From NCBI GenBank assembly GCA_964533435.1, contig CAZHLU010000034.1:1-10145 (forward strand): a DNA stretch of 10,145 bases, in the 5' to 3' direction. Positions within the stretch are counted from its first letter, which is position 1. Each line of letters opens with the position of its first letter. Origin of the DNA: CAZWIT01 sp964533435 (GTDB taxonomy: Bacteria; Patescibacteriota; Patescibacteriia; UBA1558; GWA2-36-10). Below the pieces are notes generated by a model that worked only from the letters and a program-made list of their open reading frames with translations, did not search any database and was not told where the DNA came from. Made by a program: the position numbers and the translations under genes. This document shows, one piece after another, positions 1 through 5,884 of the stretch.

Positions 1-356
1 AGTTCAACAATAATACGATAATTATCGCCATTAATATTAGTTTGAACTACCGGCTCAGAAACGCCGTAGGCATTTACCCTTCTTTCAATAACGTCTCTTA
101 AAGAAGAAACGCTATCTTTTCTTTCGGCATCAAGTAAGCCACTAACATCAGCTTGATAAACCAAATGGGTACCACCTTGTAAATCTAAGCCAAGATGCAC
201 TTTGAATTTATTAAACCAATTAGAACTTGATAAAAATGGTACTTTTGGCCACACAATCAAGGTAGCAAAAATAGCCAAGATTACAATAAAAATAAAATTC
301 GCCTTAAGGCGTTTTTTGGTCATGCTAGTGCGACCAACTAAGCTGTATTTATTCAT
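1..356 (-). CDS. secD: SecD, protein translocase subunit (N-terminal part; runs off the window)
   Basis: SecD works with SecF at the inner membrane, using the proton-motive force to help pull preproteins through SecYEG. Only the first 119 residues lie in the window; the 3' end is beyond base 1. A basic N-terminus is followed by one membrane helix at about residues 20-38. The family signature LGLDLQGGTHLVY sits at residues 55-67 and opens the first periplasmic domain. The segment around residues 88-100 (VIERRVNAYGVSEP) matches the usual SecD pattern for recognising the protein. I chose the ATG at 354-356 because it follows a clear promoter; a second ATG at residue 12 (321-323) is possible. No Shine-Dalgarno sequence precedes either. 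The start overlaps the stop of a possible 11-codon leader ORF in an ATGA arrangement. Identity is secure; the start is less so. Confidence 0.93.
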   Translation of the reverse strand, partial: MNKYSLVGRTSMTKKRLKANFIFIVILAIFATLIVWPKVPFLSSSNWFNKFKVHLGLDLQGGTHLVYQADVSGLLDAERKDSVSSLRDVIERRVNAYGVSEPVVQTNINGDNYRIIVE

Positions 357-388
357 AATATTTGTTTACTGAAAACACTAATATTCAT
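353..388 (-). CDS. possible 11-codon leader ORF overlapping the secD start
   Basis: In the secD leader an ATG at 386-388 opens a reading frame encoding MNISVFSKQIL. Its TGA stop overlaps the secD ATG as ATGA. A weak purine run (GGGTGG) lies about 10 bases before this ATG, more Shine-Dalgarno-like than anything before secD itself. It could couple translation into secD, but an ORF this short can easily arise by chance and I see no other support. Confidence 0.25.
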   Translation of the reverse strand: MNISVFSKQIL

Positions 389-404
389 TAAGATTTGCCA
401 CCCT

Positions 405-432
405 ATTGTAGCATAAATAGTATTTTTGACAA
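405..432 (-). promoter_or_regulatory. secD promoter, extended -10 sigma70 type
   Basis: On the minus strand TTGTCA (427-432) and TACAAT (405-410) are separated by 16 bases, and TGC directly precedes the -10, giving the extended form TGCTACAAT. Transcription would start near 398, leaving a leader of about 42 bases before the secD ATG. It lies just after the terminator of the beta-propeller gene, so secD is probably transcribed independently of it. Confidence 0.7.
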
Positions 433-436
433 GCCC

Positions 437-473
437 AAAAAGCCCCTTAAACCAGGCTAGGGCAAAAGGGGCT
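437..473 (-). terminator. intrinsic terminator of the beta-propeller gene
   Basis: On the minus strand AGCCCCTT and AAGGGGCT form a perfect 8-bp GC-rich stem with a 17-base loop, followed directly by TTTT. It lies 27 bases beyond the stop codon of the beta-propeller gene and ends transcription before the secD promoter. The loop is long and the T-tract short, so efficiency may be moderate. Confidence 0.75.
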
Positions 474-500
474 AATAAAGTATTTTTTTTAAAAAAATGT

Positions 501-2600
501 CTACTCTGCTTCCAGGGATAAGTCCTTTAGCTCTTCCCAGGTGTTTTCATCAAAGATTCTTAGACGATTATTACCTAGGACATATAAATTATCATTAATA
601 TATAGGGCTCTTTTGACATTATTGATATCAATCGCCTTTTCTAGCGATAAATTATTATCTTTATAGGAGAAAATATAAGCCCCCTGCCCTCCCGGAATAA
701 AGAATACTTGGTGTTTGGCATCTTGCAAAAAGGCGTGGTGATTATTAGAAACTTCGGTCCAATATTCGTCTAATAAATACTTGGCTATTTCTTTAGGGTT
801 ACTAGGATCACTAACATCAAAATAAGATAATTTTACTTTTGAATCTTCTTGGCCAACTCCTAAGATTTTATTATCTTCTAAAGGATGCAAGTAAGAAGAA
901 AAGCCTGGAATTTTTAATTCACCTTTTTTCTGAGGATTTTTAGGATCAGATAAATCTAAAACATAAAAAGGATCGGTTTGTCTAAAAGTCACAAGATAAG
1001 CTTGATCTTTAATAAAGCGGGCAGAATAAATTCTTTCACCTAAACCTAAATCTTGTATAGAGCCAATGGTTTTTAATTTTTTATCTAAAATATAAACATC
1101 ATTAACGCTACTAGAGTTATTTACACCCCACATCCAAAAGTTTTCACCAATGGTAGTAGCTAGTCGCAAATTACCGTCGTATTCATCTAAAGAAAATTGA
1201 TTTAAAATATGTCCCGGCACACTGCCACTAGCAACAATATCAAAATCATTTAAAGCAACTTTAATAATACCAGTGCTGTTTAATTCACGTTGATTTTCTT
1301 TTACATAATTCTGCAAACGATTTTGCATTTCGGTTTCAAATTTTAAACGCTCGTCTTTGTTTAAAGATAATTGCCATTTGTTTAAAATATCATAAAACTC
1401 ATTCATCTTAGAAGATTGACTGATTTCATAGCCTTGAATCTTGGATAATTTAGCTAAAGTATTTTCTGGTAATAAATCATACATCTTAGTGGTAACAAAT
1501 TTATAGGAAAAAGCAAAAATATCGACAGCTTGATCATAGCTAACAAATAAATTTTCAGCTGACATATAAAGCATTACCTGACCACTGCTAGCCACAAAAG
1601 ATACCTTATTTTTTACTTCGCCAGATGTTAAATCTAATTTTAAAGCTGAAAAATTAGTATCAATAGCCAGCGGTGTCACAGGATGATAAATATCACTGCA
1701 GGCTATTTCAATACTAACATCGCCTGCTTGCATTGGTTTTAGAGGGCAAGGTTGATATTCGTTAATGCTACTTTGCGTTAAAATATAGATTTGATCATCG
1801 AGTAATCTAGCAGTTTGTAAATAATATTCATCGGCTAACTTGTAAGACCATTTTTTTTCTGGTTTATTTACGTCTTTGACATCATAAGCAAGTATTTCTT
1901 GACCAGAAAATATGACTAAAACATCATTTTTTAATAAAAGATTGCCAGTTTTTTCTATTTTAGATACTAGAGCTGCTTCACTGGCTGGCAAGGCTTTGAT
2001 AATTTGTAAAACAGTTGTTCCATAATTAGGAGGCATAATTTTAGCAGAATCCATCATTATACCTTCAGCTGATAAAGGCATAACACCCCTGTAAATGCCA
2101 TAAATTTGATCTGGAGAGTAAAAAATATTTTTGCCATCAGTCTTGACAATATCTGGCTCATCAATACCAGCAACTTGGACATTGGTTTCAGAAACACGGG
2201 TTGGAGCTGCACTTTCTGGCATATTAACTGTATTGCTATCACGCATCACGTCTTCGGCAGGTGCCATACTAGGAACAGATATTGATTTTGAACCAGAAAA
2301 ATTACCGCTATAACCAAGCGATTTGTAATCGGCTGCTTTTTCTAGATAGCTTTTAAAATCTTCAACAGAACTAAAAGCTAACACCTGACCATCATTAGTG
2401 CCTGGTAAGTTTATAATTGGTTTATTTTCTACTATAGTGCTTGGAGAATATATGTTTAAAAGCACTAATAAGCCAAAAGCTAAGATAAATAAGAAGAAAA
2501 TAAGACCTAAAGAACTAGCTCCTAAAGTCTTTTTATGGCTTTTTTGAATTTTAGGGCTACTGCTTTCTTTTTTAAAAGATAATTTATTATCTGTTTTCAT
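501..2600 (-). CDS. membrane-anchored beta-propeller protein (COG4880 / Beta_propel type)
   Basis: This 699-residue protein is probably held on the outer face of the membrane by one N-terminal helix (about residues 27-50), after a short Lys/Ser-rich cytoplasmic tail. There is no lipobox. The segment TNVQVAGIDEPDIVKTDG at residues 139-156 is the hallmark start of the secreted beta-propeller family (COG4880), distantly related to WD-40 proteins. Later family-like blocks are YDGNLRLATTIG (474-485), DPFYVLDLSDPKNP (543-556), IPGFSSYLHPLEDNKILGVG (564-583) and a second YFDVSDPSNP blade (593-602). C285 and C301 are the only cysteines I see and could form a disulfide outside the cell. The family's molecular function is not established; binding or scaffolding at the surface is a guess. 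It has its own promoter and terminator, so it is a single-gene unit. The ATG has no Shine-Dalgarno, only an A-rich leader. Confidence 0.9.
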   Translation of the reverse strand: MKTDNKLSFKKESSSPKIQKSHKKTLGASSLGLIFFLFILAFGLLVLLNIYSPSTIVENKPIINLPGTNDGQVLAFSSVEDFKSYLEKAADYKSLGYSGNFSGSKSISVPSMAPAEDVMRDSNTVNMPESAAPTRVSETNVQVAGIDEPDIVKTDGKNIFYSPDQIYGIYRGVMPLSAEGIMMDSAKIMPPNYGTTVLQIIKALPASEAALVSKIEKTGNLLLKNDVLVIFSGQEILAYDVKDVNKPEKKWSYKLADEYYLQTARLLDDQIYILTQSSINEYQPCPLKPMQAGDVSIEIACSDIYHPVTPLAIDTNFSALKLDLTSGEVKNKVSFVASSGQVMLYMSAENLFVSYDQAVDIFAFSYKFVTTKMYDLLPENTLAKLSKIQGYEISQSSKMNEFYDILNKWQLSLNKDERLKFETEMQNRLQNYVKENQRELNSTGIIKVALNDFDIVASGSVPGHILNQFSLDEYDGNLRLATTIGENFWMWGVNNSSSVNDVYILDKKLKTIGSIQDLGLGERIYSARFIKDQAYLVTFRQTDPFYVLDLSDPKNPQKKGELKIPGFSSYLHPLEDNKILGVGQEDSKVKLSYFDVSDPSNPKEIAKYLLDEYWTEVSNNHHAFLQDAKHQVFFIPGGQGAYIFSYKDNNLSLEKAIDINNVKRALYINDNLYVLGNNRLRIFDENTWEELKDLSLEAE

Positions 2601-2630
2601 ATTTTTATTTTTTAAAACTCAATAATCTAT

Positions 2631-2639
2631 AGTATAGCA
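2631..2639 (-). promoter_or_regulatory. extended -10 promoter of the beta-propeller gene
   Basis: TGCTATACT on the minus strand is an extended -10 element matching the consensus at five of six hexamer positions. No good -35 lies at 16-18 bases, which extended -10 promoters can tolerate. The TTGACT at 2642-2647 is only 5 bases upstream and would pair instead with a poor TATTGA (2619-2624). Transcription would begin near 2624, about 24 bases before the ATG. Confidence 0.55.
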
Positions 2640-2655
2640 TAAGTCAATTAATATT

Positions 2656-2681
2656 AAAAACTAGCCAAATAGCTAGTTTTT
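2656..2681 (-). terminator. intrinsic terminator after uppS
   Basis: AAAAACTAGC and GCTAGTTTTT form a perfect 10-bp stem with a 6-base loop, four bases beyond the uppS stop. The stem itself supplies the T-tract. The element is symmetrical and could act on either strand, but only minus-strand genes reach it. The stem has only four G or C pairs, so it may be leaky. Confidence 0.75.
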
Positions 2682-2685
2682 ATCT

Positions 2686-3393
2686 TTATTTATTTGATTC
2701 ATTGCCGCCAAAACGTCGAGAACGTTGGGCATAGGCAATTAATGCTTGGTCTAGATCATCTTTAGAAAATTCTGGCCAGTGTTTGTTTACAAAATAGAGT
2801 TCACTATAGATAGATTGCCAGGTTAAAAAACCAGATAAACGTTGTTCACCGGAAGTGCGGATAATAAGATCCGGGTCAGGTAGATCGGCGGTGTATAAAT
2901 ATTTTTGAATAAGATCTTGATTTATTTCTTCGGCTTTTATCCCCTGCTTAACTATTGTTTTGACTGCTTGAACAATTTCTTCTCGGCCACCATAATTTAA
3001 GCAAATGTTAAAGATGCCATTGGTATTTTTAGAAGTTTCAGCTAAAGCTTTCTCTAAACTAGCTTGCAATTCGCTATCAAAAGCTGACATGTCGCCAGAT
3101 ATTTTTAGTTTAATATTTTTTTCAGTCAAAAATTTGAGCTCTTTGGTGGCTACCATTTTAAATAAATCCATTAAATAACCCACTTCTTCACTTGATCGTT
3201 TCCAATTTTCAGTAGAAAAGGCAAAAACACTCATAACCTTAAGGCCAGAATCAAAAGCATGACTAGCTACAGTTTTGATATTTTCAAAACCACGGCGGTG
3301 TCCTTCAAAACTTGGTAAATTGTGTTCTTTGGCCCAACGACGATTGCCATCTAAAATAATGCCAAGGTGTTTGGGGATTATTTTTTCATCCAT
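2686..3393 (-). CDS. uppS: isoprenyl transferase (undecaprenyl diphosphate synthase)
   Basis: The enzyme extends farnesyl diphosphate with isopentenyl diphosphates in cis configuration to make the undecaprenyl carrier for peptidoglycan and other wall polymers. It is cytosolic or membrane-peripheral. At 235 residues it has normal family length. The substrate-binding motif DGNRRWA lies at residues 15-21 with the catalytic Asp at D15. GHRRG is at 31-35, FSTENW at 59-64, NYGGREEI at 133-140, RTSGEQR at 179-185 and SELYF at 197-201. The C-terminal RRFGG (226-230) is also typical. All key residues appear present. The ATG is 9 bases after the cyclophilin stop, so the two are very probably cotranscribed. 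There is no Shine-Dalgarno sequence. Chain length of the product cannot be read from the sequence. Confidence 0.96.
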   Translation of the reverse strand: MDEKIIPKHLGIILDGNRRWAKEHNLPSFEGHRRGFENIKTVASHAFDSGLKVMSVFAFSTENWKRSSEEVGYLMDLFKMVATKELKFLTEKNIKLKISGDMSAFDSELQASLEKALAETSKNTNGIFNICLNYGGREEIVQAVKTIVKQGIKAEEINQDLIQKYLYTADLPDPDLIIRTSGEQRLSGFLTWQSIYSELYFVNKHWPEFSKDDLDQALIAYAQRSRRFGGNESNK

Positions 3394-3402
3394 GAAATTA
3401 AC

Positions 3403-4011
3403 TTATTCTAAAACAGTTACTTTTTTAATAATCACATCTTCGAGTGGTTTGTCATTAACATTTACATCTACTGCCGCAATAGCATCAACAGTTTCTAAAC
3501 CGCTAACAACTTTACCAAAAATAGTGTATTTGTGAGGTAAGTCATTGTCTTGGTGCATAATAAAAAATTGACTGCCATTAGTATTTGGTCCAGCATTGGC
3601 CATAGCCAAAGTACCGCGCACATAACCATTTTTATAAGATTCTGTATTTGGATTTAATTCATCGGCAAATTTATAACCAGGTCCGCCAGTACCAGTGCCC
3701 GTAGGATCGCCGCCTTGGATCATGAAGCCGGAAATAACGCGGTGGAAAATAACGCCGTCATAAAAACCCTTATTTGCTAAAGTAATAAAGTTTTCTACTG
3801 TCTTAGGAGCGTCACTAGAAAATAATTCTAGAGTAATATCACCTTTATTAGTTTCGATTTTAACCATTTTGTTTGCTGTTAAATTATTATTTGAATTATC
3901 GTTAGATTTTGTGTTTATAAAACTAACTTTAAGTAAAAAAATTGTAGCTAGTAGTAGTAAAACTAAAAATGAAACAATTAATTTAAACCAATGTTTTTTA
4001 AGAAAGCTCAT
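3403..4011 (-). CDS. membrane-anchored cyclophilin-type peptidyl-prolyl isomerase
   Basis: Cyclophilins catalyse cis-trans isomerisation of X-Pro bonds and assist folding. Residues 10-30 form one membrane helix after a short basic start, then an Asn/Ser-rich linker to about residue 48. The cyclophilin domain fills residues 49-202, probably outside the cell membrane. The catalytic Arg is R91 in FHRVISGFMIQGGDP (89-103). MANAGPNTNGSQFF (137-150) supplies the substrate groove, and YTIFGKV is at 162-168. Compared with human CypA, the Trp121 position is not Trp and His126 is replaced by Tyr, as in many bacterial forms. No lipobox Cys is seen. It is first in a two-gene operon with uppS, suggesting an envelope role. 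The start is supported by a strong promoter and a short leader; there is no Shine-Dalgarno. Confidence 0.95.
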   Translation of the reverse strand: MSFLKKHWFKLIVSFLVLLLLATIFLLKVSFINTKSNDNSNNNLTANKMVKIETNKGDITLELFSSDAPKTVENFITLANKGFYDGVIFHRVISGFMIQGGDPTGTGTGGPGYKFADELNPNTESYKNGYVRGTLAMANAGPNTNGSQFFIMHQDNDLPHKYTIFGKVVSGLETVDAIAAVDVNVNDKPLEDVIIKKVTVLE

Positions 4012-4016
4012 GTTTT

Positions 4017-4040
4017 AATCTATTAAATATTTAATAGATT
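4017..4040. repeat. perfect 24-bp palindrome in the cyclophilin leader
   Basis: The arm AATCTATTAAAT is followed directly by its exact reverse complement with no spacer. It fills the space between the -10 box and the ATG (ends 6 bases before the ATG) and includes the expected transcription start. It could be a protein-binding operator or a leader hairpin near the start codon. It is AT-rich, so some symmetry is expected by chance, but 24 matched bases is long. Confidence 0.8.
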
Positions 4041-4042
4041 TT

Positions 4043-4070
4043 ATTATAGCAATTTGCTAGTTTTTAGCAA
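4043..4070 (-). promoter_or_regulatory. promoter of the cyclophilin-uppS operon
   Basis: On the minus strand TTGCTA (4065-4070) and a perfect TATAAT (4043-4048) are 16 bases apart. TGC precedes the -10, giving TGCTATAAT, the best extended -10 in the window. Transcription should start near 4036, about 25 bases before the ATG. Both boxes overlap the TAGCAA/TTGCTA palindromes, so regulation by a repressor is plausible. Confidence 0.75.
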
Positions 4071-4079
4071 CTATTGCTA
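4047..4079. repeat. two TAGCAA/TTGCTA palindromes overlapping the cyclophilin promoter
   Basis: Four hexamer half-sites alternate in orientation on the plus strand: TAGCAA (4047-4052), TTGCTA (4054-4059), TAGCAA (4065-4070) and TTGCTA (4074-4079). They form two palindromes with spacers of 1 and 3 bases. One overlaps the edge of the -10 box and the spacer; the other covers the -35 box. This resembles a double operator, though no cognate regulator is in the window. Confidence 0.65.
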
Positions 4080-4094
4080 AATTTTAATAAACAA

Positions 4095-4118
4095 AAAATA
4101 GCTTTAGCGGGCTATTTT
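4095..4118 (-). terminator. intrinsic terminator downstream of tRNA-Gln
   Basis: On the minus strand AAAATAGC and GCTATTTT form an 8-bp stem around an 8-base loop, and the 3' arm continues into a run of six T. It sits after the hairpin cluster that follows tRNA-Gln and before the cyclophilin promoter, so it would isolate the tRNA transcript from the operon. The stem is short and AT-rich. Confidence 0.6.
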
Positions 4119-4123
4119 GCTTA

Positions 4124-4227
4124 TTGGCTCGAGGAGCTGCGCTATTGCGCAGCATCTTTAGTCACTCCGCTGTTGGCAGAGTATTTTTTGGAAACCGAGC
4201 CTGCGCTCACTTCGTTCGTTTGGCTCG
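4124..4227. repeat. GC-richer hairpin cluster bounded by copies of the tRNA 3' end
   Basis: This stretch is visibly richer in G and C than its surroundings. It holds three inverted repeats: GCTGCGC/GCGCAGC (4136-4142 and 4147-4153), ACTCCGC/GCAGAGT with one G-T pair (about 4162-4180), and CCGAGCC/GGCTCGG (4195-4201 and 4222-4228). The last one uses the CCA end of the tRNA gene as one arm. The octamer TTGGCTCG occurs at 4124-4131 and again at 4220-4227, inside the tRNA 3' end. It could be a small palindromic mobile element, a remnant of an insertion at the tRNA end, or a processed tRNA trailer. No protein gene is visible here. Confidence 0.5.
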
Positions 4228-4294
4228 GGGACAGGGAATCGAACCCCGATTGCCAGGGCCAGAACCTGGTGTCCTACCATTAGACGATCCCCGA
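4221..4294 (-). tRNA. tRNA-Gln, anticodon CUG, CCA encoded
   Basis: The minus strand folds into a full cloverleaf. The acceptor stem is UCGGGGA/UCCCCGA and the D stem GUC/GAC. The anticodon stem CCAGG/CCUGG holds the loop UUCUGGC, so the anticodon is CUG, reading CAG. The T stem is CGGGG/CCCUG with one G-U pair around UUCGAUU. The discriminator base G and the CCA end (4221-4223) are encoded. The weak U-A first pair is typical of tRNA-Gln. The tRNA has its own promoter after dnaX. A second tRNA-Gln reading CAA must be elsewhere in the genome. Confidence 0.95.
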
Positions 4295-4326
4295 AAAATA
4301 ATATTTATTTAATCTGGCTGGTTCAA

Positions 4327-4355
4327 AATATAATATAATAAAATATTTTAGTCAA
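4327..4355 (-). promoter_or_regulatory. promoter of tRNA-Gln
   Basis: On the minus strand TTGACT (4350-4355) and TATATT (4327-4332) are exactly 17 bases apart. The -35 box begins five bases after the dnaX stop codon. Transcription would begin near 4320, giving a 5' leader of about 26 bases before the mature tRNA end. I see no terminator between dnaX and this promoter, so dnaX transcripts may also run through the tRNA. Confidence 0.65.
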
Positions 4356-4360
4356 TTTGT

Positions 4361-5884
4361 TTAGATTAACTCACCACCAAAAGTGTCTAAGATATCTTCT
4401 ACTTCTTTTTCTTTAGCTCCCTTAAAAACTTTATGATTATTTATATAATCTGGGTCAATAATAAAATCAAATAAAATACTTTCTTGTAAAACTTCTTGTA
4501 AAACTTCTAATAAATGTTGTTTAGCTTCGGCTTTATTTAGTTGTTCTAAATGAAAAGTATACTCTACTCCAATTATAATTTTATTATTAGCGATTTTTAA
4601 AGGATGACTGCTTTGCATAATAGCTGCCAAAGAATTATTACGTTGGCGTAATTTTTGTAAAACATTAACCCAATTATCGTTTACTGTTTTAATATCGGCT
4701 TTAACACCGTCTAATTTGACATTGCTGGTTTGTGGTTTTTCAGCCATGCTGGGTGTGTTTTTTAAATTACTACTTGCTATTTCAACTTGATTTACGGAAT
4801 CTAATAAAAATTCTACTATGGCTAGTTCTAATGGTAATTGGCCAATTAGAGCTTCTTTGATACTTAATTTATTTAAAATAATATTAATTAATCTTGATAA
4901 ATCAGCTAAAGGAAAATCTTGGGCTTGTTTAGCAATGGCTTGAGCCATATTATCAGCCGCATTAACAGTAAAACTGGGTCCAATAACTTGATAAAGTAAA
5001 ATCTGTCTTAAATATTCTAATAATTCATCAATAAAGCTTTTTAAATCAACACCTTCGTTAACTAGTTTATTAATCTGATTTAAGGCGGCTGCTAAATTAT
5101 GCAACCTTAGAGCTTCTACTAAAGTATCAATTTCTCTCCAATTACTGCGGGGCAAAATAATAGAAGCAAGTTCCTCAGTAATATTACCATCACTTAAGGA
5201 TATAATTTGTCCTAAAATAGATTCCGCATCTCTTAGTCCGCCGTCAGCTCGACGCGATATTTCGGCTAAAATATTATCGGGTACAGCTACTTTTTCCCAT
5301 TCGATAATTTCTTGCAAACGTTTAAATATTTCGTTAGGTAAAAGTTTTTTGAAATCAAAACGTTGGCAACGAGAAATAATAGTTTCTGGCACCTTGTGTA
5401 TTTCAGTAGTAGCTAAAATAAAAATTACTCGAGCTGGTGGCTCTTCTAAAGTTTTAAGTAAGGCATTAAAGGCTGATTTCGATAACATGTGCACCTCATC
5501 GATAATAAATACCTTGTAACCATTTTTACTGAAAGCTGGTATTTGAGCATTATTAATAATATTATCGCGCACATTATCAACGCCAGTATTAGAAGCAGCA
5601 TCAATCTCGATTAGATCCAAAAATCTTCCTTCTAAACTTAAATTACAATTTTGGCACTTGTTACATGGTTCAGCTGAAGATTTGTCATTTTCTAGACAAT
5701 TTAAAGAACGGGCAAATAACCTTGCTAGTGTGGTTTTGCCCGTACCGCGTGGCCCAACAAAGAGATAGGCGTGTGCGATTTGGCCAGAAACAATTTCATT
5801 TTGTAAAGTTAGTTTAATTGCTTTTTGACCAACTACTTCTTTGAAATTTTTAGGCCGATATTTTCTGTAGATAACAGTTGACAT
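4361..5884 (-). CDS. dnaX: DNA polymerase III subunit gamma/tau (clamp loader)
   Basis: DnaX is the ATPase motor of the clamp loader, which places the sliding clamp on DNA at the replication fork. The AAA+ module has Walker A GPRGTGKT at residues 44-51, a zinc site with C63, C74, C77 and C80, Walker B plus DEVH at about 125-132, sensor 1 LATTE at 157-161, the SRCQRF arginine-finger segment at 171-176 and sensor 2 near R218. Domain III runs to about residue 370. A short low-complexity linker follows, then a C-terminal region of about 110 residues with weak similarity to tau tails. At 507 residues it is shorter than E. coli tau. A slippery A AAA AAC lies in frame at codons 374-376, at the linker. 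The ATG directly abuts the stop of the upstream 195-residue gene, so translation is probably coupled; no Shine-Dalgarno is present. Confidence 0.96.
   Translation of the reverse strand: MSTVIYRKYRPKNFKEVVGQKAIKLTLQNEIVSGQIAHAYLFVGPRGTGKTTLARLFARSLNCLENDKSSAEPCNKCQNCNLSLEGRFLDLIEIDAASNTGVDNVRDNIINNAQIPAFSKNGYKVFIIDEVHMLSKSAFNALLKTLEEPPARVIFILATTEIHKVPETIISRCQRFDFKKLLPNEIFKRLQEIIEWEKVAVPDNILAEISRRADGGLRDAESILGQIISLSDGNITEELASIILPRSNWREIDTLVEALRLHNLAAALNQINKLVNEGVDLKSFIDELLEYLRQILLYQVIGPSFTVNAADNMAQAIAKQAQDFPLADLSRLINIILNKLSIKEALIGQLPLELAIVEFLLDSVNQVEIASSNLKNTPSMAEKPQTSNVKLDGVKADIKTVNDNWVNVLQKLRQRNNSLAAIMQSSHPLKIANNKIIIGVEYTFHLEQLNKAEAKQHLLEVLQEVLQESILFDFIIDPDYINNHKVFKGAKEKEVEDILDTFGGELI
4740..4763 (-). 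other. dnaX: possible -1 frameshift site in dnaX
   Basis: The heptamer A AAA AAC (4757-4763) is in the correct phase for tandem -1 slippage: the zero frame reads TTA AAA AAC as Leu374, Lys375, Asn376. After a -1 slip the ribosome would add HTQHG and stop at TGA (4740-4742), making a product of about 381 residues, close to a gamma form. A short CAGC/GCTG stem with a 3-base loop begins five bases after the heptamer. The position at the domain III boundary matches where the known E. coli dnaX shift occurs, but the stem is weak and there is no upstream Shine-Dalgarno stimulator. Confidence 0.4.

Noticed and set aside
3275..3535. Plus-strand frame of 86 codons opposite uppS and cyclophilin
   Set aside because: It is antisense to two well-identified genes and has no recognisable protein features.
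4074..4312. Plus-strand frames of 62-69 codons across the tRNA region
   Set aside because: They run antisense through tRNA-Gln and the hairpin cluster and encode low-credibility sequence; the tRNA fully explains the region.
5342..5350. A-run near dnaX codon 179 as a frameshift site
   Set aside because: The run AAA AAA CTT is not in the phase of an X XXY YYZ heptamer and lies inside the AAA+ module, where a shift would destroy the protein.
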